In this document: piece after piece, positions 52,532 through 60,621 of the stretch
How the letters are laid out: each line of letters opens with the position of its first letter
How positions within the stretch are numbered: position 1 is the first letter of the stretch
NCBI RefSeq assembly: GCF_900108945.1
Contig: NZ_FNYE01000033.1
Span: 24,730 to 88,729, forward strand
DNA length: 64,000 nt
Direction of reading: 5' to 3'
DNA from: Paraburkholderia diazotrophica
GTDB lineage: Bacteria > Pseudomonadota > Gammaproteobacteria > Burkholderiales > Burkholderiaceae
Translations under genes and position numbers: made by a program
Notes under the pieces: model-generated
Told to the model about the DNA's origin: nothing
Database searches by the model: none
The model's input: the letters and a program-made list of their open reading frames with translations, nothing else

Positions 52532-53850
52532 CGTTGCTCCGGATTGAAGTGTTTCTTGAGACCTTGCCAGCACTCGAAGTAATGCGCCTGAAGCTGCGCG
52601 GTTTCGAGCGCGAATCGCGTCGGCTTGATCAGCGTGCGGGTTTCGAACATGAAGGCCATCGTGTTGTCGACCTTGTTCGGCTTCGACGTATCGATATTCG
52701 ATGCCTTCTCGAACGTTCCGGCGTCCGGGCCGTGGCCCGACATGCAGTTGTGCAGGCTCGCGCCGCCCGGCACGAAGCCTTCCGCCTTCGCGTCATACGC
52801 GCCGTGCACGAGGCCCATGAACTCGCTCGCGACATTGCGGTGGAACCACGGCGGACGGAACGTATCTTCGGCGGCGAGCCAGCGCGGCGGGAAGATCACG
52901 AAGTCGATGCTATCGACGCCCGGCGTGTCGCTCTGCGACTGCAGCACAAGGAAGATCGACGGGTCCGGATGGTCGTAGCTGATCGAGCCGATCGTGTTGA
53001 AGTGGCGCAGATCGTATTTGTACGGCGCGTAGTTGCCATGCCACGCGACGACGTCGAGCGGCGAATGGCCGATGTCCGCGCGCCACAGATGACCGTTCAT
53101 CTTTGCGACGAGTTCGAAGTCGCCTTCGCGGTCTTCGTAGGCCGCGTGCGGCGTGAGGAAGTCGCGCGGATTCGCGAGACCGTTCGAGCCGATCGGCCCG
53201 AGGTCCGGCAGACGCAGCTGCGCGCCGAAGTTCTCGCAGATATAGCCGCTCGCCTTTCCGTCCGGCAGCGCCACCGAAAAACGCACGCCGCGCGGAATTA
53301 CCGCGATCTCGAACGGCTCGACGTCGAGCTTGCCAAGTTCTGTGAAGATCGACAGACGCCCAGCTTGCGGCACGATCAGCAGCTCGCCGTCCGCGTTGTA
53401 GAAGAAGCGGTCTTGCATCGACTGGTTCGCCGCGTACACGTGAATCGCACAGCCGCTCATCGCTTCCGCCGAGCCGTTGCCTGCCATCGTCACCCAACCG
53501 TCGATGAAGTCGGTCGGCTCCGTCGGCATCGGCAGCGGGTCCCAGCGCAGCTGGTTGGGCGGCGTGGGCGGGACGTCGGCGAAATTCGCCACCAGCCGAT
53601 GCGACGGCAGCGCCGTGAACGGCTGATGCACAGCCGCCGGCCGGATGCGGTACAGCCACGAACGGCGGTTGTGGCCGCGCGGCGCCGTGAAGGCCGTGCC
53701 CGACAGCTGCTCCGCGTACAAGCCGTACGGTGCGCGCTGCGGCGAGTTGCGGCCTTGCGGCAGCGCGCCGGGCAAGGCCTCGGTGGCGAACTCGTTAGCG
53801 AAGCCAGACTGGTAGCCCGGCTGGATTTCGCGTCGTGTAGTCGATTCCAT
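52528..53850 (-). CDS. hmgA: Homogentisate 1,2-dioxygenase
   Basis: A 440-residue non-haem iron dioxygenase that opens the ring of homogentisate to maleylacetoacetate in phenylalanine and tyrosine catabolism. It starts with the family N-terminus YQSGFANEFATEALPGALP and RNSPQRAPYGLYAEQLSGTAF. The iron-ligand region is intact: RPPWFHRNVASEFMGLVHG holds the His and Glu ligands, and GASLHNCMSGHGPDAGTFEK supplies the second His. Length is typical. It is the first gene of the hmgA-fahA operon. An inverted repeat 55 bases upstream of its start may be the operator. Confidence 0.97.
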   Translation of the reverse strand: MESTTRREIQPGYQSGFANEFATEALPGALPQGRNSPQRAPYGLYAEQLSGTAFTAPRGHNRRSWLYRIRPAAVHQPFTALPSHRLVANFADVPPTPPNQLRWDPLPMPTEPTDFIDGWVTMAGNGSAEAMSGCAIHVYAANQSMQDRFFYNADGELLIVPQAGRLSIFTELGKLDVEPFEIAVIPRGVRFSVALPDGKASGYICENFGAQLRLPDLGPIGSNGLANPRDFLTPHAAYEDREGDFELVAKMNGHLWRADIGHSPLDVVAWHGNYAPYKYDLRHFNTIGSISYDHPDPSIFLVLQSQSDTPGVDSIDFVIFPPRWLAAEDTFRPPWFHRNVASEFMGLVHGAYDAKAEGFVPGGASLHNCMSGHGPDAGTFEKASNIDTSKPNKVDNTMAFMFETRTLIKPTRFALETAQLQAHYFECWQGLKKHFNPEQR

Positions 53851-53904
53851 GCATTGATCTCCGTAAATGCCCCAGCCGCGCGCTCGCTTGCAACGCCGCC
53901 TACA

Positions 53905-53921
53905 TTTTACGAATAGTAAAA
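53905..53921. promoter_or_regulatory. Operator-like inverted repeat upstream of hmgA
   Basis: TTTTAC-GAATA-GTAAAA (53905-53921) is a perfect 6-bp inverted repeat with a 5-base spacer, in an AT-rich patch 55 bases upstream of the hmgA start and facing the EAL-type gene. It is a likely repressor or activator site for the homogentisate operon. The binding protein is not known from this window. Confidence 0.55.
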
Positions 53922-54086
53922 CAGATTATGATTAGTGAAATTAACGTAAACCCTCAGTTTCGGCCGCGATCACTACACGGATGGCGAAATCCATATCAGT
54001 ATTTGGTGCATGAAAGAGCGGCGGCCGCTGCTACCATCGAATCATGCGGCACCGTCCGCCCCGAGATTCACTCCCCGAACGCATTC

Positions 54087-54917
54087 ATGATCCCGCTGAC
54101 CATCCCCCAACTCGTCGACCGCGCTTCCACTCACCCGTTTCTCGGCGAGCATCTGAGAATGGGCACAGGGATTCGCGCCGGCGAGGCGGTCGCGAGATTC
54201 GGCAATGTGGAAATCGGCAGCAGCTATGAACCGATCTTCGACATCTCGGTGCATGCGCTCGCGCAGTCGCTGGCGTCGGCGCCCGAGAGCGCGGACCGTT
54301 TCGGCGACGAGCTCGGCGTTCAGGCAATCACGCAGCAGCTGGACGGCACGGAGTCCGACACGTTCGATCCGTTCGAGCACGTCGTCGACGATCAGCAACT
54401 CGTCGCGCTCGACCGGATGTCGCGCGCGATGCACGCGATCAATTTCTTCGGGCCGCAGCGGCATGGTCTGCTATTTCTGCGCGTGCACGAGCGGCTGCTA
54501 AAGAGCGTGCGCTACGATCACGGCCGACATTTCTCGACCGTGCTGATGTCGTTCGGGTTGAATCCGTCGCGCATCGTGATTGAGTTGCCGCCGGCGGCCG
54601 TCGCGCATCGGACATTTCTTGGCTATCTGACCAAGAGCTACCAGCACTATGGATTCAAGGTCGCCGGCAATCTGCCGAACGCAGGGCAGATCCTGTCCGT
54701 GTCGGACATGGCGAGACTGGACTTCATCAAGATGGATGCGGCTTCGGCATTGCGCGATTCGATGGTGAAGCCATTGGTCGGCTATGCGAATCGGCTGAGA
54801 ATTCCGTTGATTTTCAATCGCGTGACGACGGAAGCGCAGTTCGATCTCTTGCAGCAATACGACGTGCGGTTCGTGCAGGGACCGCTATTCGTCGTGCATG
54901 AGAATCGGCCGGCTTGA
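54087..54917 (+). CDS. Degenerate EAL-domain protein
   Basis: A protein of 276 residues (329 if translation begins at 53928) with the outline of an EAL phosphodiesterase domain: GSSYEPIFDISVHALA, the central SRIVIELPPAAVAHRTFLGY, LDFIKMDAAS in place of DFIKID, and FVQGPLFVVHE near the end. The E-A-L catalytic signature is absent, and DDFGTG is replaced by AGNLPN, so cyclic-di-GMP hydrolysis is unlikely. Binding of c-di-GMP or a protein-interaction role is possible. The ATG at 54087 lacks a good Shine-Dalgarno and the start is uncertain. It is divergent from hmgA and its tail faces the IclR gene. Confidence 0.7.
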   Translation: MIPLTIPQLVDRASTHPFLGEHLRMGTGIRAGEAVARFGNVEIGSSYEPIFDISVHALAQSLASAPESADRFGDELGVQAITQQLDGTESDTFDPFEHVVDDQQLVALDRMSRAMHAINFFGPQRHGLLFLRVHERLLKSVRYDHGRHFSTVLMSFGLNPSRIVIELPPAAVAHRTFLGYLTKSYQHYGFKVAGNLPNAGQILSVSDMARLDFIKMDAASALRDSMVKPLVGYANRLRIPLIFNRVTTEAQFDLLQQYDVRFVQGPLFVVHENRPA

Positions 54918-54980
54918 GGTTGTCTGTCGCTCAGGGTTGTCAGATTCGCAGTTGTCGGATTCGCACGTTGTCTGCAGTAT

Positions 54981-55787
54981 TCAGGCACTGTCGCCCAGTC
55001 GCCGTGCAAGCGATTTCAGACGCGGCGCAACCCTTTCCCGAAACACGCTCTCCCCCATCGACGACGCCGGTCCGCTGCAACTCAGCACCAGCAGCCGGCC
55101 GTCGCGCGGGTCTCTGAACGGCACGGCGACGGCGTTCACGTCGTCGTGCCAGTCGCGAAACGAATAGCAGCAGCCCTCGTCCGCGAACGCATCGATTTCC
55201 TTTTGCGCCTGTGCGACCTGTTCCGCGCCTTCGTCGCCGGCTGCTCGCTGCAATTCGGCGAACAGCGCGGCACGAGCGTCGGCGGGCTGCACGGCGAGAT
55301 ACGCGCGGCCCATCGAACTCGTCAGCATCGACAGTTTCGAACCTGATGCAAGGCCGAGCGTCAACGCCGTTTCGCTGCGGATCGTCTCCAGATAGATCAT
55401 GTCCAGCCCGTCGCGGCAGCCGAGCGATACCGCCGCGCCGACCTCGCGCGCGAAGTCGCGCATGTGCGGGCGGGCGAGTTCAAGCGTGTCGGTGCCCGAC
55501 AGCAGCGCGAAGCCGAGCGACAGCACGCCTGCATCGAGCGCGTATTTGCCGAGCGCCTCGTCGAAGCGAAGATAGCCGAGCACTGTAAGCGTGTACGCGA
55601 GCCGGTTGACGGTCGCCTTCGGCAAGCCCGTGCGCTCGACGAAGTCGCGGTTGCCGAGCAGCGTCTCGCCGGGGCGGAACGCGCGCAGCAGATCGAGCCC
55701 GCGCGCCAGCGCGACCACGAACTTGCGTTCGTCGACCGAATCGGAAACGCGCGCCGATAGTGATGGGGTGGATGCAGGTTTCGACAT
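54981..55787 (-). CDS. IclR-family transcriptional regulator, divergent from gcdH
   Basis: A 268-residue regulator. The N-terminal winged helix-turn-helix covers about residues 22-80 (FVVALARGLDLLRAFRPGET, then FVERTGLPKATVNRLAYTLT); the IclR effector domain follows, with MIYLETIRSETALTLGLASG, SSMGRAYLA and NAVAVPFRDPRDGRLLVLSC. It is divergent from gcdH, with 118 bases between the starts and two candidate palindromes in that gap. Control of gcdH and itself is therefore likely; a glutaryl-CoA-derived or lysine-pathway effector is plausible. Confidence 0.9.
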   Translation of the reverse strand: MSKPASTPSLSARVSDSVDERKFVVALARGLDLLRAFRPGETLLGNRDFVERTGLPKATVNRLAYTLTVLGYLRFDEALGKYALDAGVLSLGFALLSGTDTLELARPHMRDFAREVGAAVSLGCRDGLDMIYLETIRSETALTLGLASGSKLSMLTSSMGRAYLAVQPADARAALFAELQRAAGDEGAEQVAQAQKEIDAFADEGCCYSFRDWHDDVNAVAVPFRDPRDGRLLVLSCSGPASSMGESVFRERVAPRLKSLARRLGDSA

Positions 55788-55808
55788 CGGATGCTAAACT
55801 CAATCGTC

Positions 55809-55839
55809 GTTTGCAAAACATTGTTTCGCACAGCGGAAC
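55809..55839. promoter_or_regulatory. IclR-type operator candidates between IclR gene and gcdH
   Basis: GTTTCGC-ACA-GCGGAAC (55823-55839) is a 7-bp inverted repeat with one mismatch, and GTTT-GCA-AAAC (55809-55819) is a second small palindrome 3 bases away. They lie in the 118-base gap between the divergent starts (55787 and 55906). GTTTC/GGAAC half-sites are usual in IclR-family operators. Binding is inferred. Confidence 0.6.
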
Positions 55840-55905
55840 TCAAGTCAAGCATGGGACGGTAGCAGGCGCCAAAAACGCCAGCTCCCGTCGAAAAGGAGAT
55901 ACGTC

Positions 55906-57096
55906 ATGGCAGCCGCCGCGCAGTTTCACTGGGAAGACCCGCTGCTCCTCAACCAGCAGCTCACGGAAGAAGAACGCATGGTGCGTGACGCCGCGCAGGC
56001 GTACGCGCAGGACAAGCTCGCGCCGCGCGTGCTCGAAGCGTTCCGCCACGAAAAAACGGACGTCGCGATCTTCCGCGAGATGGGCGAACTGGGCCTTTTG
56101 GGCCCGACCATTCCCGAGCAGTACGGCGGCCCCGGCCTCAACTACGTGAGCTACGGGCTGATCGCGCGCGAGGTGGAACGCGTCGATTCCGGCTACCGGT
56201 CGATGATGTCGGTGCAGTCGTCGCTGGTGATGGTGCCGATCTTCGAATTCGGCTCAGACGCGCAGAAGGACAAATATCTGCCGAAGCTCGCGACGGGCGA
56301 ATGGATCGGCTGCTTCGGCCTGACGGAGCCGAATCATGGTTCCGATCCGGGCAGCATGGTGACGCGCGCAAAGAAAGTCGATGGCGGCTACTCGCTGTCG
56401 GGTTCGAAGATGTGGATCACGAATTCGCCTATCGCGGACGTGTTCGTCGTCTGGGCGCAACTCCAAACGGATGGCAAGGATGAGATTCGCGGCTTCATCC
56501 TTGAGAAAGGCTGGAAGGGTTTGAGCGCGCCCGCGATTCACGGCAAGGTCGGCTTGCGCGCGTCGATCACCGGCGAGATCGTGCTCGACGACGTGTTCGT
56601 GCCTGAGGAAAATCTGATGCCGGGCGTGAAGGGTCTACGTGGACCGTTCACCTGTCTGAACTCGGCGCGTTATGGCATCGCGTGGGGCGCGCTCGGCGCG
56701 GCCGAAGCGTGCTGGCATACGGCCCGTCAGTACACGCTCGATCGCAAGCAGTTCGGCCGGCCACTCGCCGCCAACCAGCTGATCCAGAAGAAGCTCGCCG
56801 ACATGCAAACCGAAATCACTCTCGGCCTTCAAGGCGTGCTGCGTCTTGGCCGGATGAAGGACGAAGGCACGGCAGCCGTCGAGATCACGTCGATCATGAA
56901 GCGCAATTCATGCGGCAAGTCGCTCGATATCGCGCGTATGGCGCGCGACATGCTGGGCGGCAACGGCATTTCGGATGAGTTCGGTGTCGCGCGGCACCTG
57001 GTGAATCTCGAAGTCGTGAACACGTACGAAGGCACGCACGATATTCACGCGCTGATTCTCGGACGCGCGCAGACGGGCATTCAGGCGTTCTTCTGA
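55906..57096 (+). CDS. gcdH: Glutaryl-CoA dehydrogenase
   Basis: A 396-residue FAD enzyme that oxidises and decarboxylates glutaryl-CoA to crotonyl-CoA in lysine, tryptophan and some aromatic degradation. The sequence FHWEDPLLLNQQLTEEERMV is the characteristic N-terminus. Acyl-CoA dehydrogenase signatures are CFGLTEPNHGSDPGSM and FGRPLAANQLIQKKLADMQ, and the catalytic base is E375 in VVNTYEGTHDIHALILGRAQ, close to the GCDH form rather than straight-chain dehydrogenases. AAGGAG lies upstream of the ATG at 55906. It is divergent from the IclR regulator and ends at a bidirectional terminator. Confidence 0.95.
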   Translation: MAAAAQFHWEDPLLLNQQLTEEERMVRDAAQAYAQDKLAPRVLEAFRHEKTDVAIFREMGELGLLGPTIPEQYGGPGLNYVSYGLIAREVERVDSGYRSMMSVQSSLVMVPIFEFGSDAQKDKYLPKLATGEWIGCFGLTEPNHGSDPGSMVTRAKKVDGGYSLSGSKMWITNSPIADVFVVWAQLQTDGKDEIRGFILEKGWKGLSAPAIHGKVGLRASITGEIVLDDVFVPEENLMPGVKGLRGPFTCLNSARYGIAWGALGAAEACWHTARQYTLDRKQFGRPLAANQLIQKKLADMQTEITLGLQGVLRLGRMKDEGTAAVEITSIMKRNSCGKSLDIARMARDMLGGNGISDEFGVARHLVNLEVVNTYEGTHDIHALILGRAQTGIQAFF

Positions 57097-57138
57097 CGCT
57101 CGTCGATCCACAAAGAATCCATAGGAAGTCTGTAAGCG

Positions 57139-57173
57139 AAAAGCCCGCGTTCATTGCGAACGCGGGCTTTTCT
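57139..57173. terminator. Bidirectional terminator between gcdH and the peroxiredoxin gene
   Basis: AAAAGCCCGCGTTC (57139-57152) pairs perfectly with GAACGCGGGCTTTT (57158-57171) around a 5-base loop. A residues at the left and T residues at the right allow function in both directions, fitting the converging genes on either side. Confidence 0.92.
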
Positions 57174-57199
57174 GTCTTGCTCCAAGTAAGAACCGACGC

Positions 57200-57838
57200 T
57201 TACTTGTTCGGCTGCGGCGTCATCCGCAGATAAGGACGCAGCGCCTTGTAGCCCTTCGGAAACTTGCGTCTGATTTCTTCCTCATCCTTGAGCGACGGCA
57301 CGATCACGACATCGTCGCCATGCTTCCAGTTGCCCGGCGTCGCGACCTGATAGTTGTCCGTCAGTTGCAGCGAGTCGATCACGCGCAGCACTTCGTCGAA
57401 ATTGCGACCCGTGCTGGCCGGGTACGTGATGATCAGCCGCACCTTCTTCTTCGGGTCGATGATGAAGAGCGAGCGCACGGTCAGCGTTTCGTTCGCGTTC
57501 GGATGGATCATGTCGTACAGCTGCGAGACCTTGCGGTCGCCGTCGGCGAGAATCGGGAACGCGACGCTGGCCGCCTGCGTCTCGTTGATGTCCTTGATCC
57601 ACTCGTTGTGCGACTCCTTGCTGTCGACGGACAACGCGATCGTCTTTACGTTGCGCTTCTCGAACTCGCTTGCAAGCTTCGCGGTCAGCCCGAGTTCCGT
57701 CGTACAGACAGGCGTGAAGTCCGCCGGGTGCGAAAACAGGACGCCCCAGCTGTCACCCAGCCATTCGTGGAACCTGATGCGGCCGATGCTCGACTCCTGC
57801 TCGAAGTCGGGTGCGACATCGCCAAGACGTAGACTCAT
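57200..57838 (-). CDS. 1-Cys peroxiredoxin (Prx6 type)
   Basis: A 212-residue peroxidase. The peroxidatic cysteine is C45 in HPADFTPVCTTELG, which is the 1-Cys (Prx6) form of the P-x(3)-T/S-x(2)-C motif; no resolving cysteine is present anywhere else in the protein. The C-terminal extension (SLKDEEEIRRKFPKGYKALR, then PYLRMTP) is typical of the Prx6 subgroup. It reduces hydrogen peroxide and alkyl hydroperoxides, using glutathione or another thiol. AAGGAG is well placed before the ATG at 57836-57838. The gene is monocistronic and converges with gcdH. Confidence 0.94.
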   Translation of the reverse strand: MSLRLGDVAPDFEQESSIGRIRFHEWLGDSWGVLFSHPADFTPVCTTELGLTAKLASEFEKRNVKTIALSVDSKESHNEWIKDINETQAASVAFPILADGDRKVSQLYDMIHPNANETLTVRSLFIIDPKKKVRLIITYPASTGRNFDEVLRVIDSLQLTDNYQVATPGNWKHGDDVVIVPSLKDEEEIRRKFPKGYKALRPYLRMTPQPNK

Positions 57839-58224
57839 AGTGCAGCTCCTTGAAGTTGTTCGAATGATCCGCTCGGTCTGGCCGGCCGAGGGTTACGAAT
57901 TAGAGCATACGGGACGAGGGCGTGCACCGCGAACGAACATCGACTGCGACGCTTATCTGTTTTTGTAATTTTCTCGCCGATGTACGAAACTTAGCGGGAC
58001 AGATCAACTCCATCCATACGATGGCTTGTTCTGCGGACACATGAGCGTCACGGTTCGAAGCGGCAATGTGACACGTCCGCGGCGGCCAGGAACGCTTCAT
58101 GCAAGCGCGTTCGGCACTTGCGCGCGACGATGCGCGTAACCGGATGGCGCGCGGCCCGTTGGCTCGCCAGCGGCCGTTTCTTTGGTTACGATTCACGCGT
58201 AGCGTGCACGAAGGGGAGCAGTCA
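57839..58224. other. Divergent intergenic region, no gene seen
   Basis: 386 bases between the peroxiredoxin gene (leftward) and the DUF883-type gene (rightward). It should hold both promoters. An open frame upstream of the DUF883 start, beginning at 58099, is Arg-rich and not convincing. No clear operator for an oxidative-stress regulator is visible by eye. Confidence 0.5.
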
Positions 58225-58527
58225 ATGTCGGAAGTCAACAAGGAGAGATTGATGTCGGATATCAAAACCGTACTCGCAGACGCGGAAGATCTGCTGAAGC
58301 AGGCCGCGAGCGCCACGGGCGAACGCGCTTCTGAACTTCGCGAGACGGCGCTCTCGCGTCTCAAGCAGGCGAAGGAAAAGGCTGCCGACGTGCAGGTCGT
58401 GGTTGTCGAGAAAGGCAAGAAGGCCGCGCGCGCCACCGACGACTATGTCCATGAACATCCATGGGCATCGATTGGCATCGCAGCCGGCGTTGGCGTGCTG
58501 GTGGGCCTGCTGATCAATCGCAAGTAA
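58225..58527 (+). CDS. ElaB/YqjD/DUF883 family membrane-anchored protein
   Basis: A 100-residue protein. An alpha-helical charged region (VLADAEDLLKQAASATGERA and KAADVQVVVVEKGKKAARA) precedes the family motif DDYVHEHPWASIGIAAGVGV and a C-terminal helix (residues 80-98) that ends INRK. YqjD-like proteins are tail-anchored in the inner membrane; in E. coli they associate with ribosomes in stationary phase. The ATG at 58225 has AAGGGGAG upstream. It heads a three-gene membrane-stress module with a YqjE/holin-X-like gene and a DUF3318-like gene. Confidence 0.9.
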   Translation: MSEVNKERLMSDIKTVLADAEDLLKQAASATGERASELRETALSRLKQAKEKAADVQVVVVEKGKKAARATDDYVHEHPWASIGIAAGVGVLVGLLINRK

Positions 58528-58650
58528 CGCGTACGACGCGCGCCGGCAACGCGGTCGAGCGGCCGGCGCGCTTTGCTGACTTGCAGACCGGTGCGCGAGC
58601 AGCCGGCCGGCTCTATCTACGCGCATCCTCGCGCGCAACACGCTCAAGCC

Positions 58651-59034
58651 ATGATCGACACACATTCGCACAGCGGGGACCGCGGGCCATTGCGGCGCAT
58701 CCTCAGTTCGTTCTTCTCGATCCTGCAAACGCGGCTCGAACTGGTCGGCATCGAACTGGCCGAGGAAAAAGACCGATTGCTGCTGGTGCTCTTCATGGGA
58801 CTCGCCGCCATGATGCTCGCGACGATGGCGTTGATCGCGCTGACCGCGCTCATCGCGATTGCCTTCTGGGACACCTACCGATGGCAGGCGCTTGCCGGCA
58901 TCACGGTCGTCTACGCAATCGCGGCGATCGCTTTTGCGCTGAAGGCTCGCAGCGGCTTGCGCAATGCGCCGATGATCTTCGAAGCCACGCTCCATGAATT
59001 CCAGAAGGACCGCGAGATCTTCCGCAAACGCTGA
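58651..59034 (+). CDS. Phage-holin-superfamily (YqjE-like) membrane protein
   Basis: A 127-residue inner-membrane protein with two hydrophobic segments at about residues 45-70 (LLLVLFMGLAAMMLATMALI) and 78-98 (ALAGITVVYAIAAIAFALKA). An amphipathic N-terminal helix (LLRRILSSFFSI-like, then LELVGIELAEEKDR) precedes them. This is the YqjE / holin-X family; members are not lytic holins but accompany YqjD in membrane-stress modules. It lies 123 bases after the DUF883 gene and 72 before the third gene. Start at 58651 has no strong Shine-Dalgarno. Confidence 0.85.
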   Translation: MIDTHSHSGDRGPLRRILSSFFSILQTRLELVGIELAEEKDRLLLVLFMGLAAMMLATMALIALTALIAIAFWDTYRWQALAGITVVYAIAAIAFALKARSGLRNAPMIFEATLHEFQKDREIFRKR

Positions 59035-59106
59035 ATGCCGTGCGCCGTACTTCGCTGTCCGTCGACAACGCCTTTGATCAACCGTTCGATCAACCCGCAA
59101 TCCACC

Positions 59107-59583
59107 ATGAGCCAGGTCCACTCCGATAACGCATTTCGAAGCCACCACCATGCCGGCAAAAACCTGAGCGCGCCGCATCTGCGCACGCTGCGCAAGGAAC
59201 TGCTGATCGTGCGCGCGGACGTCGAGCGCATGGAACTCGCGCAGGCAACGCTCGATCTGCGCAGTGCCGTCACGCATTTCAGCTGGCTCAAGTTCATCGT
59301 GCCCGGCTTCGGCGCGATGCCGTGGGGCCGCCGTCGCGGCGCGGCTAGTGGAATCGGCGTTCTGCTCAGGGAGTACCCGCTGATCAGTTCGATCGTGTCG
59401 CTCGTGCTCGCGAAGCCGATTCGCAACAAGGTGACGGCGACCGCGAAGCCCGCGCTGAAGTGGGGCAGCCTCGCGTTGGCGGCGTGGGAAGCGTATCGCA
59501 TCTACAGGCAGGTCAAGCGCGAGGCCGCGAAGCCAGCGGCAACATCCGCCGGCGCGAGAGACGCCGATATGAACCCGCCGTGA
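59107..59583 (+). CDS. DUF3318-like protein following YqjE
   Basis: A 158-residue protein with a basic, helical N-terminal half (LRTLRKELLIVRADVERMEL) and a hydrophobic but short segment around residues 92-108 (LREYPLISSIVSLVLAK); the remainder is Ala/Lys-rich. Proteins at this position in Burkholderiaceae are assigned to DUF3318, in place of E. coli YqjK. Function is unknown; co-location with YqjD/YqjE implies a part in the same membrane module. The ATG at 59107 is preferred over an upstream frame; the Shine-Dalgarno is weak. The 3' end converges with pilE. Confidence 0.72.
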   Translation: MSQVHSDNAFRSHHHAGKNLSAPHLRTLRKELLIVRADVERMELAQATLDLRSAVTHFSWLKFIVPGFGAMPWGRRRGAASGIGVLLREYPLISSIVSLVLAKPIRNKVTATAKPALKWGSLALAAWEAYRIYRQVKREAAKPAATSAGARDADMNPP

Positions 59584-59610
59584 GGCGGCTCGTTTCGATC
59601 GCTTCATCAT

Positions 59611-60030
59611 CTATCGCGTGCTCCAGCATTGGTCGGCGACTGCGTCCGCCGAGCCCCGATTGGACTTCGTGCCCGTCGCGTCGAGAATGAACGTGCCGCA
59701 GGCGTCGTCGGCCATCGGTCCGTTCGCGATCGGCTGCGCTTCGAGCGCATAGCCGCCGTTCAGATCGTCGGCGGATAGAATACGCAAGTGATAGACCGCC
59801 TTCCCAGCTTGCGGCGCCTGGGCGAGACCCGAGGGCAACGGCGCGCCATCCACGTAAGCGGACGACTCCACGAACTGGGCCGCACGATACAGCGCCGACG
59901 CGGCATCCATCCTGTGCGCCTTCGCGATATGCGCGCGATAGGACGGGACCGCGAAGACGGCGAGCGTCGCAGCGATCGCCATCGCGACCACGAGTTCGAG
60001 TAACGAGAAGGCATGCGACTTGTGCTTCAT
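59611..60030 (-). CDS. pilE: Type IV pilin-like protein PilE
   Basis: A 139-residue pilin. A 7-residue leader (MKHKSHA) precedes the class III signal FSLLELVVAMAIAATLAVFA, with Glu at position 5 of the mature protein; position -1 is Ala instead of the usual Gly. The C-terminal half has two cysteines (DDACGTFIL and DQCWSTR) that could form the D-region disulfide. It is the last gene of a leftward minor-pilin operon, 60 bases after pilX. Two further ATGs (60042 and 60069) are possible starts, but 60030 gives the normal short leader. PilD processing is expected. Confidence 0.82.
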   Translation of the reverse strand: MKHKSHAFSLLELVVAMAIAATLAVFAVPSYRAHIAKAHRMDAASALYRAAQFVESSAYVDGAPLPSGLAQAPQAGKAVYHLRILSADDLNGGYALEAQPIANGPMADDACGTFILDATGTKSNRGSADAVADQCWSTR

Positions 60031-60090
60031 CGCAAGGGCCATGGCTGGTTGTACGCTCAGGTGACTCATAAGACTCGCAAGACTCAAAAC

Positions 60091-60621
60091 TCAAAACGGA
60101 CGTGCCGCGACGCGGCGCCAATGTTTCTCGACCGTGCTGCCGTCGATGACGATCTGCAATTGCAGCCACATCTGCGAATCGACGTTGCGGCCGTAGCCTC
60201 TCGCCGTCACGAGGTACGCATGCGCGTCGGCGCGATTCGTCAGCCGCCATCCTTCGACGAGACATCGCGGCACTCGAAATGACAACGTTGCTGGCCACGA
60301 CGCGAATGGAGCGAGCGCGTTGGACTCGAAGATCGTCTGCGATTTCCAGCCGGCCGGCTCACCGGCGACGCCCGGCATCGCCGGCACGGAACCGCTGATG
60401 ACGTTTCGGGCGCAGGCCCTCAGCGCTGCATCCGCGGCATGGAACGCGAGCAGATGGTCATACATGCCCGTCGCGTTGCGCGCAGTCGCGACCGATTGCT
60501 CGAACCACGCCGCCGATGTCGCCAGCATCATCGATGCAAGCAGAAGCACGACGGGCAGTGCGATCCCCCGTCCATACGCGCGACGACGCACCGTTCCCCA
60601 TTGCTTCATCTGACCGTCCAT
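60091..60621 (-). CDS. pilX: Minor pilin-assembly protein PilX-like
   Basis: A 176-residue protein with an N-terminal basic segment and a hydrophobic helix typical of PilX (RGIALPVVLLLASMMLATSA); the cleavage point would be G|IALPVV. Position 5 is not Glu, as in many PilX-type subunits. The region from about residue 54 (LLAFHAADAALRACARNVIS) matches the PilX N-terminal pattern, with AADAALR. Its ATG shares one base with the pilW stop (TGATG). PilX primes pilus assembly with PilV and PilW. It stands upstream of pilE, whereas pilY1 commonly occupies that place. Confidence 0.78.
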   Translation of the reverse strand: MDGQMKQWGTVRRRAYGRGIALPVVLLLASMMLATSAAWFEQSVATARNATGMYDHLLAFHAADAALRACARNVISGSVPAMPGVAGEPAGWKSQTIFESNALAPFASWPATLSFRVPRCLVEGWRLTNRADAHAYLVTARGYGRNVDSQMWLQLQIVIDGSTVEKHWRRVAARPF

